Assembly (NCBI RefSeq): GCF_020781975.1
Contig: NZ_JAJGNI010000011.1
Span: 26,864-90,863 of the forward strand
DNA from: Microbacterium schleiferi
GTDB lineage: Bacteria > Actinomycetota > Actinomycetes > Actinomycetales > Microbacteriaceae
Direction of reading: 5' to 3'
DNA: 64,000 nucleotides
Both the position numbers and the translations under genes were made by a program. A model generated the notes under the pieces. That model had not been told where the DNA came from and searched no databases. It worked only from the letters and a program-made list of their open reading frames with translations. Shown piece by piece: positions 19,506 to 28,091 of this stretch; the first letter of the stretch is position 1, and each line of letters begins with the position of its first letter.

Positions 19506-22073
19506 ATGGCAGACGAACAACGTCCCGAGCCGGTGCACAACCACGGTCGAATCGATCAGGTCGACCTGCAGCTGGAGATGCAGCGGTCCTACCTCGACTA
19601 CGCGATGAGCGTCATCGTCGGCCGCGCCCTTCCCGACGTGCGCGATGGGCTCAAGCCCGTGCACCGCCGTGTGATCTACGGCATGTACGACGGCGGCTAC
19701 CGCCCCGACAAGTCGTTCTCGAAGTGCTCGCGTGTCGTGGGCGAGGTCATGGGTCAGTATCACCCGCACGGTGACTCGGCCATCTATGACACCCTCGTCC
19801 GCCTCGTTCAGCCGTGGGCGCTGCGATACCCGCTAGCGCTCGGACAGGGGAACTTCGGTACCCCCGGAAACCAGGGGGCTGCCGCACCGCGATACACCGA
19901 GACCAAGATGGCGCCGCTCGCGTTGGAGATGGTCCGGGACATCGAGGAAGAGACTGTCGACTTCCAGCCCAACTACGACGGGCAGACGCAGGAGCCGATG
20001 GTGCTGCCGGCGCGGTTCCCGAACCTGCTTGTCAACGGGTCGGTGGGTATCGCGGTCGGGATGGCGACGAACATCCCGCCGCACAATCTGCGCGAGGTTT
20101 CCGCCGGCGCACTCTGGGCACTCGAGCACCCCGACGCCACCCGCGAGGAGCTTCTCGAAGCTCTCATGGAGCGGATCCCTGGCCCCGACTTCCCGACATC
20201 CGCGCAGATTCTCGGCACCAAGGGAATCAAGGATGCCTACCGCACCGGCCGCGGATCGATCACGATGCGCGCGGTGGTCAATGTCGAAGAGATCCAGGGC
20301 CGGACGTGCCTGGTGATCACGGAGCTGCCCTACCAGGTCAACCCCGACAACGTCGCGGTGAAGATCGGTGACCTCGCCCGCGAGGGCAAGATCACGGGCA
20401 TCGCCGATATCCGCGACGAAACTTCGGGCCGCACCGGCCAGCGCCTGGTCATCGTGCTCAAGCGCGACGCTGTCGCGAAGGTCGTGCTCAACAACCTCTA
20501 CAAGCACACGCAGCTGCAAGAGAACTTCGGCGCGAACATGCTGGCCATCGTCGACGGTGTGCCGCGCACGCTGCCGCTTGACGGTTTCATCAGCTACTGG
20601 ATCGAGCACCAGGTCGAGGTGATCGTCCGGCGCACCCGATTCCGCCTCCGCAAGGCCGAAGAGCGGATGCACATCCTGCGCGGATACCTCAAGGCGCTCG
20701 ACGCGCTCGACGAGGTCATCGCCCTCATCCGTCGCTCTGCCACCGTCGATGATGCGCGCGAGGGTCTGAAGGATCTGCTCGAGATCGACGACATCCAGGC
20801 CGATGCGATCCTGCAGATGCAGTTGCGTCGCCTCGCCGCCCTCGAACGGCAGAAGATCATCGACGAAGCCACCGAGCTCGAGGCTCAGATCCTGGACTTC
20901 CAGGCGATCCTCGCCGACCCGATGCGCCAGCGTTCTATCATCCGCGACGAACTCACCGCTATCGTCGAGCGCTTCGGCGATGATCGACGCACCGAGATCC
21001 TGCCCGGCTACGACGGTGACATGTCGGTGGAAGACCTCATCCCCGAAGAAGAGATGGTCATCACCGTCACTCGCGCCGGGTACATCAAGCGCACGCGCAG
21101 CGACAACTACCGGTCGCAGCACCGCGGCGGCAAGGGCGTCAAGGGCGCGCAACTGCGGGCTGACGACGTCGTCGAGCACTTCTTCGTGACGACAACCCAC
21201 CACTGGCTGCTGTTCTTCACGAACAAGGGCCGCGTCTACCGGGCGAAGGCGTATGAGCTTCCCGAGGCGGGGCGCGACGCGAAGGGCCAGCACGTCGCGA
21301 ACTTCCTCGCGCTCCAGCCCGAGGAAGAGATCGCTCAGATCCTCGACATCCGCGACTACCAGGCAGCCCCCTACCTGGTGCTGGCCACCCGCAGCGGCCT
21401 GGTGAAGAAGACGCGCCTGACCGAGTACGACACCAACCGCCAGGGCGGCGTGATCGCCATCAAGCTGCGCGGCGGTGAGGGTGAGGATGCCGGAGACGAA
21501 CTGACCTCCGCGATGCTCGTGGACGAAGGCGACGACATCCTGTTGATCAGCCGGGAGGGTATGTCGCTGCGGTTCACCGCGACGGATGCTGCGCTTCGCC
21601 CCATGGGACGGGCGACCGAGGGCGTCAAGGGAATGTCGTTCCGCGGCGACGATTGCCTGCTGTCGGCATCCGTGGTTCGTGACGAGGGATACGTGTTCGT
21701 CGTCACCGAAGGCGGCTACGCCAAGCGCACGGATGTGGCCCAGTATCGGGAGCAGGGCCGCGGTGGCCTGGGCATCAAAGTCGCGAAGCTGACTGAGGAT
21801 CGAGGGGTTCTCGCGGGCGGCTTGATCGTCTCGGAGGAGGACGAGGTCTTGGTGGTTCTTGCCAGCGGCAAGGTGGTACGCTCTGCCGTGGCCGAGGTCC
21901 CCGCCAAGGGTCGCGACACCATGGGTGTCGTCTTCGCCCGCCCCGATGACGAGGATCGCATCATCGCGGTCGCGCGTAACGGAGAGCGGGTTGTGGCAGA
22001 AGTCGCCGCGGCCACGGATGCGTCGGATGACGCCGCCTCCCCCCAGATCGTTGAAGGAAGTCCCGACGCATGA
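19506..22073 (+). CDS. gyrA: DNA gyrase subunit A
   Basis: The 855-residue subunit has catalytic Tyr130 (AAPRYTE) and a six-bladed C-terminal DNA-wrapping domain with the GyrA box QRGGKG-like HRGGKGVKG. The quinolone-resistance region reads HGDSAIYDT with Ser91 and Asp95, the positions of E. coli Ser83 and Asp87, so no classical resistance substitution is seen. It overlaps the DUF3566 gene by 4 bp. Confidence 0.98.
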   Translation: MADEQRPEPVHNHGRIDQVDLQLEMQRSYLDYAMSVIVGRALPDVRDGLKPVHRRVIYGMYDGGYRPDKSFSKCSRVVGEVMGQYHPHGDSAIYDTLVRLVQPWALRYPLALGQGNFGTPGNQGAAAPRYTETKMAPLALEMVRDIEEETVDFQPNYDGQTQEPMVLPARFPNLLVNGSVGIAVGMATNIPPHNLREVSAGALWALEHPDATREELLEALMERIPGPDFPTSAQILGTKGIKDAYRTGRGSITMRAVVNVEEIQGRTCLVITELPYQVNPDNVAVKIGDLAREGKITGIADIRDETSGRTGQRLVIVLKRDAVAKVVLNNLYKHTQLQENFGANMLAIVDGVPRTLPLDGFISYWIEHQVEVIVRRTRFRLRKAEERMHILRGYLKALDALDEVIALIRRSATVDDAREGLKDLLEIDDIQADAILQMQLRRLAALERQKIIDEATELEAQILDFQAILADPMRQRSIIRDELTAIVERFGDDRRTEILPGYDGDMSVEDLIPEEEMVITVTRAGYIKRTRSDNYRSQHRGGKGVKGAQLRADDVVEHFFVTTTHHWLLFFTNKGRVYRAKAYELPEAGRDAKGQHVANFLALQPEEEIAQILDIRDYQAAPYLVLATRSGLVKKTRLTEYDTNRQGGVIAIKLRGGEGEDAGDELTSAMLVDEGDDILLISREGMSLRFTATDAALRPMGRATEGVKGMSFRGDDCLLSASVVRDEGYVFVVTEGGYAKRTDVAQYREQGRGGLGIKVAKLTEDRGVLAGGLIVSEEDEVLVVLASGKVVRSAVAEVPAKGRDTMGVVFARPDDEDRIIAVARNGERVVAEVAAATDASDDAASPQIVEGSPDA

Positions 22074-22471
22074 CGACGGTTGCCGACAAACTCGCCAAGA
22101 AATCCAGCAAGACCACGACGAAGCAGGTGCGCCTGCGGCTCGTTTACCTTGACTTCTGGTCGGCCGTGAAGCTGTCGTTCCTCGCGGCTGTCGCGATCGC
22201 CATCGCGACCGTCGTGTTTTTCGTCCTGATCTTCCTGATCCTGGAGAGCACGGGCCTCATCTCGCAGGCTGACGAGTTCATCGGCAGCGTGACCGGCGAA
22301 GCCTTCTCCATGTCGGCAATCTTGTCGCTCCCGCAGGTTCTGGCGTTCTCGGCGATCGTCGCGATCCTGAACCTCGTGGTCGTGACCGTTATGGGCGCCG
22401 TTGTTGCCGGCATCTACAACCTCGCGGTGAAGGTCACCGGCGGACTCCTCGTCGGCTTCACCTCGAACTGA
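22070..22471 (+). CDS. DUF3566 membrane protein
   Basis: The 133-residue protein has a basic N-terminus, then two strong transmembrane helices (about 32-60 and 85-115) around a short loop. It is the DUF3566 protein that follows gyrA in most Actinomycetota. The ATG overlaps the gyrA TGA (ATGA), so expression is coupled. The family function is unknown. Confidence 0.88.
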   Translation: MTTVADKLAKKSSKTTTKQVRLRLVYLDFWSAVKLSFLAAVAIAIATVVFFVLIFLILESTGLISQADEFIGSVTGEAFSMSAILSLPQVLAFSAIVAILNLVVVTVMGAVVAGIYNLAVKVTGGLLVGFTSN

Positions 22472-22511
22472 CGCGCCAGCAGTTCACGCATCGGCTCGGC
22501 GAACGCCGGCG

Positions 22512-23225
22512 CTAAACGACGGTGGTGCCGAGCAGGGTACCGATCGCGTAGGTTGCCGCTAGCGCCAGCGCGCCACCGATAACCAGGCGCAAGACGGCGC
22601 GTCCCTGCGACGCGCCGCCCAGGCGCGCGGAGATAGAACCGGTGACCGCCAGCGCGATGAGCACTGCCACGACGGTGACCGGCACCCGCCACTCCGGCGG
22701 GGGGAGCAGAATCGCGAGCAGCGGCAGAAGCGCTCCGAACGTGAACGCCACAGCCGACGAGAACGCGGCTTGCCACGGGCTGACGAGGTCGTCCTGATCG
22801 ATGTGCAGTTCCACCTCGAGGTGAGCCGCGAGGGCGTCGTGGGCCGTGAGCTCCTTCGCGACCTGCACCGCGGTGTCGCGACTGAGACCCCGCTCCTGGT
22901 AAAGCTGCGTCAACTCTTCCAGCTCTTCCGCCGGCATCTCGGCCAGTTCGCGGCGCTCTTTCGCGATGAGTGCGCGTTCGCTGTCGCGCTGACTGCTCAC
23001 CGACACGTACTCGCCGAGCGCCATCGAGATAGCGCCACCGACGAGGCCGGCCACACCTGCGAGCAGGAGCGCCGGAGTGTCGGTCGTCGCGCCCGCGACA
23101 CCGACAACGAGTGAGGCAACGGAGACGATGCCATCATTGGCACCGAGAACACCGGCTCGCAGCCAGTTGAGCTTCTGGCTCACGCCGGTGGCGTGCGGCT
23201 CGTGGGCGTGTGTTGCGTCTGTCAC
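22512..23225 (-). CDS. VIT1/CCC1 transporter family protein
   Basis: The 237-residue membrane protein starts with a short His-rich cytosolic tail (THAHEPHATG), then LNWLRAGVLGANDGIVSVASLVVGVAGA and GGAISMALGEYVSVSSQRDSE, which are signatures of the vacuolar iron/manganese transporter family. A charged cytosolic helical domain (about 82-145) is followed by three more helices. It probably exports Fe2+ or Mn2+; the metal is not decidable here. GTG at 23225 is the start. It is antisense to its neighbours and lies between the gyrase block and the tRNA pair. Confidence 0.88.
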   Translation of the reverse strand: MTDATHAHEPHATGVSQKLNWLRAGVLGANDGIVSVASLVVGVAGATTDTPALLLAGVAGLVGGAISMALGEYVSVSSQRDSERALIAKERRELAEMPAEELEELTQLYQERGLSRDTAVQVAKELTAHDALAAHLEVELHIDQDDLVSPWQAAFSSAVAFTFGALLPLLAILLPPPEWRVPVTVVAVLIALAVTGSISARLGGASQGRAVLRLVIGGALALAATYAIGTLLGTTVV

Positions 23226-23364
23226 GCCGCTCAGTCAACAACTCACCATGGCGGTGCGCAATGAAGGATCGGCTAAGCGAACTCCGACGGCGGACCGGGA
23301 GGGGCCGCGCGGAGCGCTCGCTGCGACCCAGCGCCCGGATTCGTGGAAACCGCGCCCCGTCGGG

Positions 23365-23370
23365 TAAAGT
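23365..23370 (+). promoter_or_regulatory. Putative -10 for the tRNA-Ile/tRNA-Ala pair
   Basis: TAAAGT lies 36 bp ahead of the mature tRNA-Ile 5' end in the 181-bp gap after the VIT1 start. Confidence 0.35.
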
Positions 23371-23406
23371 CTTGGAGGTTGACGGTGCGATGCGCCGACA
23401 GCGCAC

Positions 23407-23480
23407 GGGGCTATAGCTCAGGCGGTTAGAGCGCTTCACTGATAATGAAGAGGTCCCAGGTTCAAGTCCTGGTAGCCCCA
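23407..23480 (+). tRNA. tRNA-Ile (GAT)
   Basis: 74 nt cloverleaf: acceptor arms GGGGCTA / TAGCCCC with discriminator A, D-loop GCTCAGGCGGTTAGAGC, anticodon loop CTGATAA with GAT at 23441-23443, and T-loop GGTTCAAGTCC. No CCA is encoded beyond CCCCA. It is 10 bp from tRNA-Ala. Confidence 0.97.
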
Positions 23481-23490
23481 CGCAAGCCCC

Positions 23491-23563
23491 GGGGCCTTAG
23501 CTCAGTTGGTAGAGCGCCTGCTTTGCAAGCAGGATGTCAGGAGTTCGAATCTCCTAGGCTCCA
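23491..23563 (+). tRNA. tRNA-Ala (TGC)
   Basis: 73 nt cloverleaf: acceptor GGGGCCT / AGGCTCC with the G3-U70 wobble pair that marks tRNA-Ala, anticodon TGC at 23524-23526, and T-loop GAGTTCGAATCTC. It and tRNA-Ile form a pair with no rRNA gene nearby. Confidence 0.97.
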
Positions 23564-23672
23564 CAGTTTTCCTCCGGAGGTTCCCTGCCTCTCGCAACGT
23601 CACGCGCGCGTAACAGCCGCCGCGTAGCGTTGCGACACCGCGGCACGTGCGTGCGCGGCGAAGGGAGCTGAC

Positions 23673-25028
23673 GTGTCGACGCTGCGGTTCGGGGTGTTCG
23701 AGGTGTACGGCCCGCAAGTGGGTGGCACGCTCAGTTGGCCGCATCCGCTCAGCGACTCGATCGACTTCGCCGACCCGGAGCGCTGGGTGCGCCTTGCGAA
23801 GGTCATGGATGCCACCGGTTTCGACTTCCTCTTCTTCGCCGACGGCTATGGCTATCCGATCGTCGGGGATGACATCAGTGCCGACGCCGTTGCGCAGGGC
23901 ATCAACTTCTCGGGGTACGACCCCGCAACGCTACTCCCGGTGCTCATGCGCGAGACGTCCGACCTCGGATTCGTCGTCACCGCGACCACCGGCATCGACC
24001 ACCCCGTCCAGCTCGCCCGCCGCTTCTCAACCCTGGACCTGATCTCGGGTGGACGGATCGGCTGGAACATCGTCACGGGCGCCTCGCAGAACGCTGTTGC
24101 AGAACTCTTCGGCCATGACGGGATGGTCGCGCACGACACCCGCTACGCGATGGCCGAAGAGTACGTCTCGCTGGCGCGGCGCTACTGGGAGGATGCCTGG
24201 AGTGACGACGCGCTCATAGCCGACCGCGATTCCGGCGTCTACGCGCAACGGTCCGGCATCCATCGGGTGGTCTACGAGGGTGACCACTACCGCTCCCGCG
24301 GCTACTATGGCGCGCCCCCTACGCCGCAGCGCACGCCCCTGCTCTTCCAGGCCGGCACCTCTCCGGCCGGTCGGGCCTTCGCCGCGCGGCACGCCGAGTG
24401 CGTGTTCGTCCAGGCGACCACACCGACTCACACGGCATCCGCCGTTGCCGACCTGCACCGGCGCGCCGGCGACGACGGGCGCACGACACCGCTCGTGACG
24501 ATGGCGGGGCTGACCGCTATCGTTGCCGAGACCTCTGCCGAGGCGAGGGAGCTTGCCGACGAGTTCGACAAGATGCAGACCGACGATGTTGTGGCGACTC
24601 TCTACGCGGGCAACACCGGCATCGATCTGCGAACCCTCGATCCCGATCAGACTCTCCACCAGGTGCTCGACGCCGGCGGACCGATCGGACAGATGGGCAC
24701 CAGCAACATCGAGCGATTCCTCGGCAGCGCGGAGCGACCTGCTCCGACGGTGCGGGAGATTCTCGACGAGCTGCGCGGCCGCGGCACGCGGGGCTTCCGT
24801 CTGGTCGGAGACCCGACCGAGGTGGCTGACGGGGTCGAGGAACTTGCGGCCCGCACGGGACTCGACGGGTTCCTGATCGAGCCCGTCTTCGGAACCCGGG
24901 ATGTCGAGGCGTTCGGTGACCTCGTTCTTCCGATTCTGCGCGAGCGCGGACGGCTTGCGCCGCGGCGATCGGATGCGACGTTCCGGTCCCGCATGCGGGG
25001 GATGCTGCCGGCAGCTCCCGTATCGTAA
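23673..25028 (+). CDS. LLM class flavin-dependent monooxygenase (NtaA/SnaA/DszA type)
   Basis: The 451-residue TIM-barrel flavoenzyme resembles the nitrilotriacetate/DszA branch: LRFGVFEVYGPQ start, DLISGGRIGWNIVTGASQNAVAELFG and the RTPLLFQAGTSPAGRAFAARHAE segment. These enzymes use reduced FMN from a separate reductase to oxygenate sulfur or nitrogen compounds. The start is GTG at 23673 after AAGGGAGCTGAC. No flavin reductase or transporter gene adjoins, so the substrate is unknown. The Nudix gene follows 4 bp after its stop. Confidence 0.88.
   Translation: MSTLRFGVFEVYGPQVGGTLSWPHPLSDSIDFADPERWVRLAKVMDATGFDFLFFADGYGYPIVGDDISADAVAQGINFSGYDPATLLPVLMRETSDLGFVVTATTGIDHPVQLARRFSTLDLISGGRIGWNIVTGASQNAVAELFGHDGMVAHDTRYAMAEEYVSLARRYWEDAWSDDALIADRDSGVYAQRSGIHRVVYEGDHYRSRGYYGAPPTPQRTPLLFQAGTSPAGRAFAARHAECVFVQATTPTHTASAVADLHRRAGDDGRTTPLVTMAGLTAIVAETSAEARELADEFDKMQTDDVVATLYAGNTGIDLRTLDPDQTLHQVLDAGGPIGQMGTSNIERFLGSAERPAPTVREILDELRGRGTRGFRLVGDPTEVADGVEELAARTGLDGFLIEPVFGTRDVEAFGDLVLPILRERGRLAPRRSDATFRSRMRGMLPAAPVS
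25021..25026 (+). promoter_or_regulatory. Putative -10 for a leaderless Nudix transcript
   Basis: TATCGT is followed by six bases and the ATG at 25033. It overlaps the last codons of the flavin monooxygenase gene, so the evidence is only geometric. Confidence 0.3.
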
Positions 25029-25032
25029 GTCC

Positions 25033-25470
25033 ATGGATCTGCGGGTCGCGGCTTACTCGATCGTCATAGACGACGACAGGCGCATGCTGCTCGCGCACTG
25101 GAACGAAGGCGGTGCCTCCGGCTGGACCCTTCCTGGCGGCGGCCTCGAACCCGGCGAAAGTCCGGATGCTGCGGCACGCCGCGAAGCCCGCGAAGAGACC
25201 GGCTACCGCGTTGCGCTCGACGAACTTCTCGGCATCCACTCGCGCGTGATCCCCGCCCGCCGCCGACTCGTGGCCGGGTCGGATCTGCCGCTGCAGGCAC
25301 TGCGCATCGTCTACCGCGCCCACGTCACCGGCGGCGAGCTGCGCAACGAAACCGATGGCACAACGGATCGAGCCGAGTGGTTCCCGCTGTCGGAGGTGCG
25401 GCGACTGAAGCGCGTCAGCCTCGTCAACATCGGCCTGCGGATGGCGGGACTGGAGTCCTTCGCGCGCTGA
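25033..25470 (+). CDS. Nudix hydrolase
   Basis: The 145-residue protein has the Nudix box as GGGLEPGESPDAAARREAREETGY (positions about 36-59), with the REXXEE glutamates that bind Mg2+. Such enzymes cleave nucleoside diphosphates linked to another moiety; the substrate is not predictable. ATG at 25033 was used since it starts the fold (MDLRVAAYSIVIDDD). It is just downstream of the monooxygenase and ends before a strong hairpin. Confidence 0.92.
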   Translation: MDLRVAAYSIVIDDDRRMLLAHWNEGGASGWTLPGGGLEPGESPDAAARREAREETGYRVALDELLGIHSRVIPARRRLVAGSDLPLQALRIVYRAHVTGGELRNETDGTTDRAEWFPLSEVRRLKRVSLVNIGLRMAGLESFAR

Positions 25471-25488
25471 AGGCTTCAGCGCAAACGA

Positions 25489-25517
25489 CTGCGGCGCCCG
25501 GAAACCGGGCGCCGCAG
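25489..25517. terminator. GC-rich hairpin between convergent genes
   Basis: CTGCGGCGCCCGG (25489-25501), loop AAA, and CCGGGCGCCGCAG (25505-25517) form a perfect 13-bp stem. It lacks a T-tract but is well placed as a bidirectional terminator for the Nudix gene and the 25534-26118 gene. Confidence 0.75.
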
Positions 25518-25533
25518 CACTGGCTGATCTGAA

Positions 25534-26118
25534 TCAGGCGTCGGGAGCGCGCAGCGGGTCGTCGGCAACCCACAGCTCGTCGTCTGCCCGCAGGGTCTGC
25601 CAGGCGGCGTAAAGCACACCGGCTGCTGCGATCACACCGAGGATGATGGCGAACACGCCACCGGCGCCGATCCCCTGCTTCTGGGGCTCGAGGGCCGACA
25701 GCTTCTTGGACAGCTTCTTCGAGACATCCTTGCCGTACTTGTCGGCGAGCTTGGCGTACTTCTTGGCGTCGGGCGCAGACAGTCCACGGCCCGCAGCGAG
25801 TCTCGCGCGAGTCTCGTTTGCGGCGTCCCATGCCGAGAGGGCCGAACCGACGACGGCTCCCGTCGCAGGGATCGCTCGGTTGGTCAGGAACGACTTGGAC
25901 GATGCGAGTCCGCGCTGGACATACGGCTGCGCGTACTTGCCGTAGGCCTCCTGAACCTGAGGTACGACCTGCTCGCGGCCGTAGTTGCCCAGCTGCCGAC
26001 CGGCTTCCCGGGCGATGTCAGCGGCTTCGCCGACGAGCACCTGCTGCGACTCCCAAATGTCGTTCGCGTGCTTCTGGAGCTTGCGGAGTTCCTTCTTGCG
26101 CTTGCGGCTGAGGCTCAC
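25534..26118 (-). CDS. Uncharacterised Lys-rich protein with one C-terminal membrane helix
   Basis: The 194-residue protein begins with a basic segment (MSLSRKRKKELRKLQKHANDIW), has long amphipathic helices (about 20-75) with repeated Gln/Tyr/Lys residues, a short hydrophobic part near 80-95, a Lys-rich stretch (KKYAKLADKYGKDVSKKLSKK) and one transmembrane helix at about 150-170 before an acidic end. GTG at 26118, with AGGGAGG six bases before it, was chosen over an upstream ATG. It could be a membrane-attached apolipophorin- or YtxH-like stress protein, but I do not recognise it. Confidence 0.7.
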   Translation of the reverse strand: MSLSRKRKKELRKLQKHANDIWESQQVLVGEAADIAREAGRQLGNYGREQVVPQVQEAYGKYAQPYVQRGLASSKSFLTNRAIPATGAVVGSALSAWDAANETRARLAAGRGLSAPDAKKYAKLADKYGKDVSKKLSKKLSALEPQKQGIGAGGVFAIILGVIAAAGVLYAAWQTLRADDELWVADDPLRAPDA

Positions 26119-26212
26119 GGGGCCCTCCCTGTCGTGTCGACGTGGTCTTCCCATCTTGCCATGTGTGCCGCAGACGGGAAGTGTTCACGGCGAACTCTGA
26201 AAGAATGGCGTC

Positions 26213-26785
26213 ATGCCTCAGCACACCGCGGTCGCCACGATCCACACCAACCACGGCGACATCGTCGTCAACCTGTTCGGGGACCAGGCCCCGCGCACCG
26301 TCCAGAACTTCGTCGGGCTCTCTGACGGAAGCCGTGAGTGGACGCACCCGGCCACCGGTAAGCCGGGCGAGGGCGCGCTGTACACGGACGTCATCTTCCA
26401 CCGCATCATCGAAGGCTTCATGATTCAGGGCGGTGACCCGCTGGGCGTCGGCACAGGCGGACCGGGATACAACTTCAACGACGAGATCAGCCCCGAACTC
26501 ACCTTCACCGAGCCCTACAAGCTCGCAATGGCCAACGCGGGCCTCCGCCGCAACGCGATCACCGGCCAGCCCGAGGGCACGAACGGTTCCCAGTTCTTCA
26601 TCACGGTCCCCGGCCAGGGTGGCCGAGGACCCGAGTGGCTGCAGGGCAAGCACACGATCTTCGGTGAGGTCGCGGATGACGACTCCCGCCGTGTCGTCGA
26701 CGCGATCAGCGCCGTTGCCACCGGCCCGGGCGATCGTCCGATCGAGCCCGTCGTGATCTCGTCGATCGACATCGCTTCGGTCTGA
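26213..26785 (+). CDS. Cyclophilin-type peptidyl-prolyl isomerase
   Basis: The 190-residue cytosolic cyclophilin has the core FHRIIEGFMIQGGDPLG, GTNGSQFFITV and the HTIFGEV segment; the catalytic Arg is in FHRI. It speeds prolyl bond isomerisation in protein folding. It has no signal peptide. The rhomboid gene starts 19 bp after its stop on the same strand. Confidence 0.95.
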   Translation: MPQHTAVATIHTNHGDIVVNLFGDQAPRTVQNFVGLSDGSREWTHPATGKPGEGALYTDVIFHRIIEGFMIQGGDPLGVGTGGPGYNFNDEISPELTFTEPYKLAMANAGLRRNAITGQPEGTNGSQFFITVPGQGGRGPEWLQGKHTIFGEVADDDSRRVVDAISAVATGPGDRPIEPVVISSIDIASV

Positions 26786-26804
26786 CCGGAGGGCGGCGTC
26801 CGCC

Positions 26805-27668
26805 GTGACGACTTCCGACGAGTTCCGCAGCAACCGCGATAACTTCTGCTACCGGCATCCGGACCGGCAGAGCTTTGTGCTGTGCCAGCGCTGCATGCGC
26901 ACGATCTGCCCGGAGTGTCAAACCCCGGCAGCAGTCGGGGTCATCTGCCCGGAGTGCCTGCGTGAGCAGCGTGCGACGCAGACCACTGCCCAGAAGAAGG
27001 CCGAGCGACGCTGGTCTCGGGCTCCGATGACTGTCGGAACCCAGCGACCGACGGCGACCTACGTCATCATCGCGATCACGGCGGCGGTCTTCGTTCTTCA
27101 GCTTTTCATCCCCGCGCTCGAGGGCATCTTCGCCTTCAACAGCGCCTTTGTGATCCCATCGATCGCATTCGAGCCGTGGCGGTTGCTCACGGCTGTCTTC
27201 TTGCACTCGAGCTTCTTCCACATCGGACTGAACATGCTCGCGCTGTGGATGATCGGCAGATCGCTGGAGCCGCTTCTCGGTCACGCGCGATTTGTCGCGC
27301 TGTACCTGCTTTCGGGACTCGGCGGATCCGTGGGCGTCGCGTTGATTGCGCCCGGCATCTGGGTAGTCGGAGCCTCGGGCGCCGTCTTCGGTCTCCTTGG
27401 CGCGCTGTTGGTGATCGGTCGTCACATCGGGGCGAACATCACCGGCATCCTGATCGTGCTCGGCATCAACCTCGTGATCGGATTCGTCCCGGGGTACAAC
27501 ATCGCGTGGCAGGCGCACATTGGCGGCCTTGTCGTCGGAGCACTCATCGGGCTCGTGTTCGCCCGAACCCGCACGCGGGCTCGCCAGCCGCTGCAGATCG
27601 GACTTCTCATCGCTATCGGCGTCGGCTTGTTGGCGCTGCTGGCGATCCCCGCCGTGTTCTACGTGTGA
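26805..27668 (+). CDS. Rhomboid family intramembrane serine protease with N-terminal zinc-binding domain
   Basis: The 287-residue protein has a cytosolic B-box-like metal site (Cys15, His18, Cys27, Cys30, Cys35, Cys38, Cys48, Cys51) followed by a six-to-seven helix rhomboid core. The catalytic Ser191 is in GASGAVFG and His238 is in WQAHIGG; Leu-Thr-Ala-Val-Phe-Leu-His134 and Asn143 match the oxyanion region. The GTG start at 26805 follows CCGGAGGGCG. Its substrates are unknown. Its stop codon begins a tandem repeat described separately. Confidence 0.93.
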   Translation: MTTSDEFRSNRDNFCYRHPDRQSFVLCQRCMRTICPECQTPAAVGVICPECLREQRATQTTAQKKAERRWSRAPMTVGTQRPTATYVIIAITAAVFVLQLFIPALEGIFAFNSAFVIPSIAFEPWRLLTAVFLHSSFFHIGLNMLALWMIGRSLEPLLGHARFVALYLLSGLGGSVGVALIAPGIWVVGASGAVFGLLGALLVIGRHIGANITGILIVLGINLVIGFVPGYNIAWQAHIGGLVVGALIGLVFARTRTRARQPLQIGLLIAIGVGLLALLAIPAVFYV

Positions 27669-27690
27669 TTCATCCACAGATTCATCCACA
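27667..27690 (+). repeat. Tandem 12-bp repeat containing near-consensus DnaA boxes
   Basis: GATTCATCCACA occurs twice head to tail (27667-27678, 27679-27690). Each copy contains TCATCCACA, one mismatch from the DnaA box TTATCCACA. The first copy plus the next base (GATTCATCCACAG) is identical to oriC 14268-14280. Confidence 0.9.
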
Positions 27691-27704
27691 CCTGGGGATG
27701 AATC
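27679..27704. terminator. Hairpin between convergent rhomboid and crgA genes
   Basis: GATTCATCC (27679-27687) pairs perfectly with GGATGAATC (27696-27704) over 9 bp with an 8-base loop. The 5' arm is the second DnaA-like repeat. No T-tract follows. Confidence 0.5.
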
Positions 27705-27740
27705 ACAGCGGTGTAATTCGGTGGGTACCGATCCGCGCGG

Positions 27741-27980
27741 CTAGCGCCAGCGTGTGGTCATGAGGAAGCCGACGAAGGCGATCCCGAATCCGATGACGAG
27801 GTTCCACGCGTCGATCCCGGGAATCGGGAACTGCATGCCGCTGATGTAGAAGACCAGAACCCAGACCAGGCCGAGCAGCATGAGCCCGATCATGACCGGC
27901 TTGAACCAGACAGGGTTCGGTGCGGAATCCGCGCTGCTGCTCTCGACGATCGGTTCGTCGTCGTTGCTCGGGCGTGCCAT
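27741..27980 (-). CDS. crgA: Cell division protein CrgA
   Basis: The 79-residue protein has a short acidic N-terminus, PNPVWFKPVMIGLMLLGLVWVLVFYISG as its first helix and DAWNLVIGFGIAFVGFLMTTRW as its second, which is the CrgA family pattern. CrgA sits in the actinobacterial divisome and interacts with FtsZ, FtsQ, FtsI and CwsA in mycobacteria. The nearby FtsW/Pbp/Pkn cluster fits this role. Confidence 0.95.
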   Translation of the reverse strand: MARPSNDDEPIVESSSADSAPNPVWFKPVMIGLMLLGLVWVLVFYISGMQFPIPGIDAWNLVIGFGIAFVGFLMTTRWR

Positions 27981-27986
27981 GCGTCA

Positions 27987-27992
27987 AGTCTA
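27987..27992 (-). promoter_or_regulatory. -10 element predicting leaderless crgA mRNA
   Basis: On the minus strand TAGACT is followed by TGACGC and then the crgA ATG at 27980. The six-base spacing places transcription initiation at the start codon. Confidence 0.5.
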
Positions 27993-28022
27993 ACTGCCAG
28001 GGCTCCTCCAGCAGGAGACGAA

Positions 28023-28028
28023 TAGAAT
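28023..28028 (+). promoter_or_regulatory. Putative -10 of the sortase-amidotransferase operon
   Basis: TAGAAT lies 63 bp before the sortase GTG in the crgA-sortase divergent gap and is followed by GGGGGAT as ribosome-binding site near 28082-28088. Confidence 0.4.
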
Positions 28029-28091
28029 CGCCCGTGATGTACGACGCCCGGTGACCTGGGCCCAAACGAGGACTCAGACGAGGGGGATGCC

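Noticed and set aside
19776..19790. Quinolone-resistance change in GyrA
   Set aside because: The region reads with Ser91 and Asp95, the susceptible-type residues.
23407..23563. Possible rRNA operon spacer because tRNA-Ile and tRNA-Ala are adjacent
   Set aside because: No 16S or 23S sequence flanks the pair; protein genes lie on both sides.
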